Assembly: GCF_017874255.1 (NCBI RefSeq)
Contig: NZ_JAGGLD010000005.1
Span: 248,001 to 312,000, forward strand
Direction of reading: 5' to 3'
Source of the DNA: Paenibacillus shirakamiensis
Lineage (GTDB): Bacteria; Bacillota; Bacilli; Paenibacillales; Paenibacillaceae
Length of the DNA stretch: 64,000 nucleotides
The notes beneath the pieces are model-generated. The model ran no database searches. It had not been told where the DNA came from and saw only the letters and a list, made by a program, of their open reading frames with translations. Positions 63,473 through 64,000 of the stretch are shown here, piece by piece. The stretch's first letter is position 1, and each line of letters opens with the position of its first letter. The translations under genes and the position numbers were made by a program.

Positions 63473-64000
63473 TCATCCTGTGGTTACATGTTGCATGTAG
63501 CGATGAACACGGCCCAGTTTCTTTTGATGTTGTCCTTTAGGGCTCTCCATGTTGCCAAATTCGAAGAACTTCACTTTTTTAATGCCTACATAAGAGAATA
63601 GTGCTCTACGCATCAATACTTTATGTGCGTTATTTAGCCATAATAATGGATAAAAAGTCGGTCCTTTCATGGATGATATACATACGACGGATTTACCTTG
63701 GAGCAGACCTCCAGGCAGGTGGCCTCCTGTATCTCGGTATGCAAATCCGGCAGCGAACATCTGATCGATATATCCAAGCAACATAGCGGGTGGACGTCCC
63801 CACCAGATCGGATAGATGAAAACAATGTGATCCGCCCACAGTAATTGTTGTCGATATTTATCCAAGGCTGGATCTTTGTGCATATCTCTTCTACGCTTCG
63901 TCTCATCGAACACGAGGAGAGGATCGAACTGTTCTTTATAGAGATCTAGAAGCTGAATGTCTGCAATGTTGTTATTCTTCTTACTTCCCTCCAGCACTTG
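63473..64000 (-). CDS. Flavodoxin-fold NAD(P)H quinone reductase, 5' end missing
   Basis: 176 codons are visible and the frame remains open to the right edge (the GTG at 63997 is internal), so ~20 N-terminal residues are missing. The Flavodoxin_2 (MdaB/YwrO/KefF-like) core shows LLWADHIVFIYPIWWGRPPAMLLGYIDQMF, then AYRDTGGHLPGGLLQGK. It would reduce quinones by two electrons using FMN or FAD. Confidence 0.88.
   Translation of the reverse strand, partial: QVLEGSKKNNNIADIQLLDLYKEQFDPLLVFDETKRRRDMHKDPALDKYRQQLLWADHIVFIYPIWWGRPPAMLLGYIDQMFAAGFAYRDTGGHLPGGLLQGKSVVCISSMKGPTFYPLLWLNNAHKVLMRRALFSYVGIKKVKFFEFGNMESPKGQHQKKLGRVHRYMQHVTTG

Noticed and set aside
1..64000. CRISPR arrays, tRNA/rRNA genes, insertion sequences, prophage
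   Set aside because: No regular repeat-spacer pattern, no cloverleaf or rRNA sequence, and no transposase or phage structural gene seen.

Overview
The window reads as chromosomal DNA of a low-to-mid GC, spore-forming Bacillota, most likely Paenibacillus or a close relative. The grounds are the protein families (YheI/YheH-type ABC pair, YxiN/DbpA helicase, PepT, YdbC-like DUF4937, CsbD, YtxG-like DUF948), strong GGAGG ribosome sites with many TTG and GTG starts, and B. subtilis-style Fur, CcpA and sigma-factor sites. I see no rRNA, tRNA, CRISPR array, prophage or insertion sequence. Both edges cut genes: an O-antigen polymerase-like gene on the left and a flavodoxin-fold quinone reductase on the right.

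Positions 1-12270 (minus strand) form one tightly packed surface-polysaccharide operon. In transcription order it holds a secreted beta-helix protein, a polysaccharide deacetylase, a Wzz-like chain-length protein, and four enzymes matching the UDP-2,3-diacetamido-2,3-dideoxy-glucuronate pathway (WbpB, WbpA, WbpD and WbpE types). These are followed by a Wzx flippase, a second deacetylase, a GT4 glycosyltransferase and a Wzy-like polymerase, most with overlapping or near-touching ends. A FemAB/CelD-like acyltransferase diverges from it at 12557.

Positions 12500-31700 hold metabolic and stress genes: an HNH nuclease, a cytoplasmic alpha-amylase, a CsbD protein behind a SigB-like promoter, a Fur-boxed siderophore-binding lipoprotein, and a secreted protein with Pho-box-like repeats. 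A four-gene sugar catabolism operon (TIM barrel, Gfo/Idh, MFS, ROK regulator) has a clear promoter and a candidate ROK operator. After these come an alkyltransferase-like DNA repair protein, peptidase T, a membrane diguanylate cyclase, a luciferase-like oxidoreductase, an SDR lacking its catalytic tyrosine, a two-repeat 111-residue protein and a TRM11-like methyltransferase.

Positions 31700-48700 carry a BmrC/BmrD-like heterodimeric exporter, DbpA helicase, a chemoreceptor, an AadA-like nucleotidyltransferase, a metallo-beta-lactamase-fold hydrolase, an SDR, GreA, an RlmN-family enzyme and a BI-1 family protein. The most interesting system lies at 45201-47543. It consists of a membrane protein with a degenerate GGDEF domain but an intact c-di-GMP I-site, a 47-residue membrane protein, and a processive GT2 glycan synthase. 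It looks like a compact c-di-GMP-gated exopolysaccharide machine, related to B. subtilis YdaK/YdaM but without YdaN or YdaL.

Positions 48700-64000 contain a DHA2 exporter, an aldo/keto reductase, a Fur-boxed ferredoxin-NADP reductase, a MarR-SDR pair, uridine kinase, and a CcpA-controlled acetate-type symporter pair (DUF485 + SSS). They end with an unknown 246-residue protein, a TPP enzyme co-transcribed with a GAF-PAS-GGDEF-EAL protein, and the partial quinone reductase. Several intergenic gaps hold very small ORFs with good ribosome sites (23173, 42868, 42962, 52980) and one highly structured element (51514-51627).
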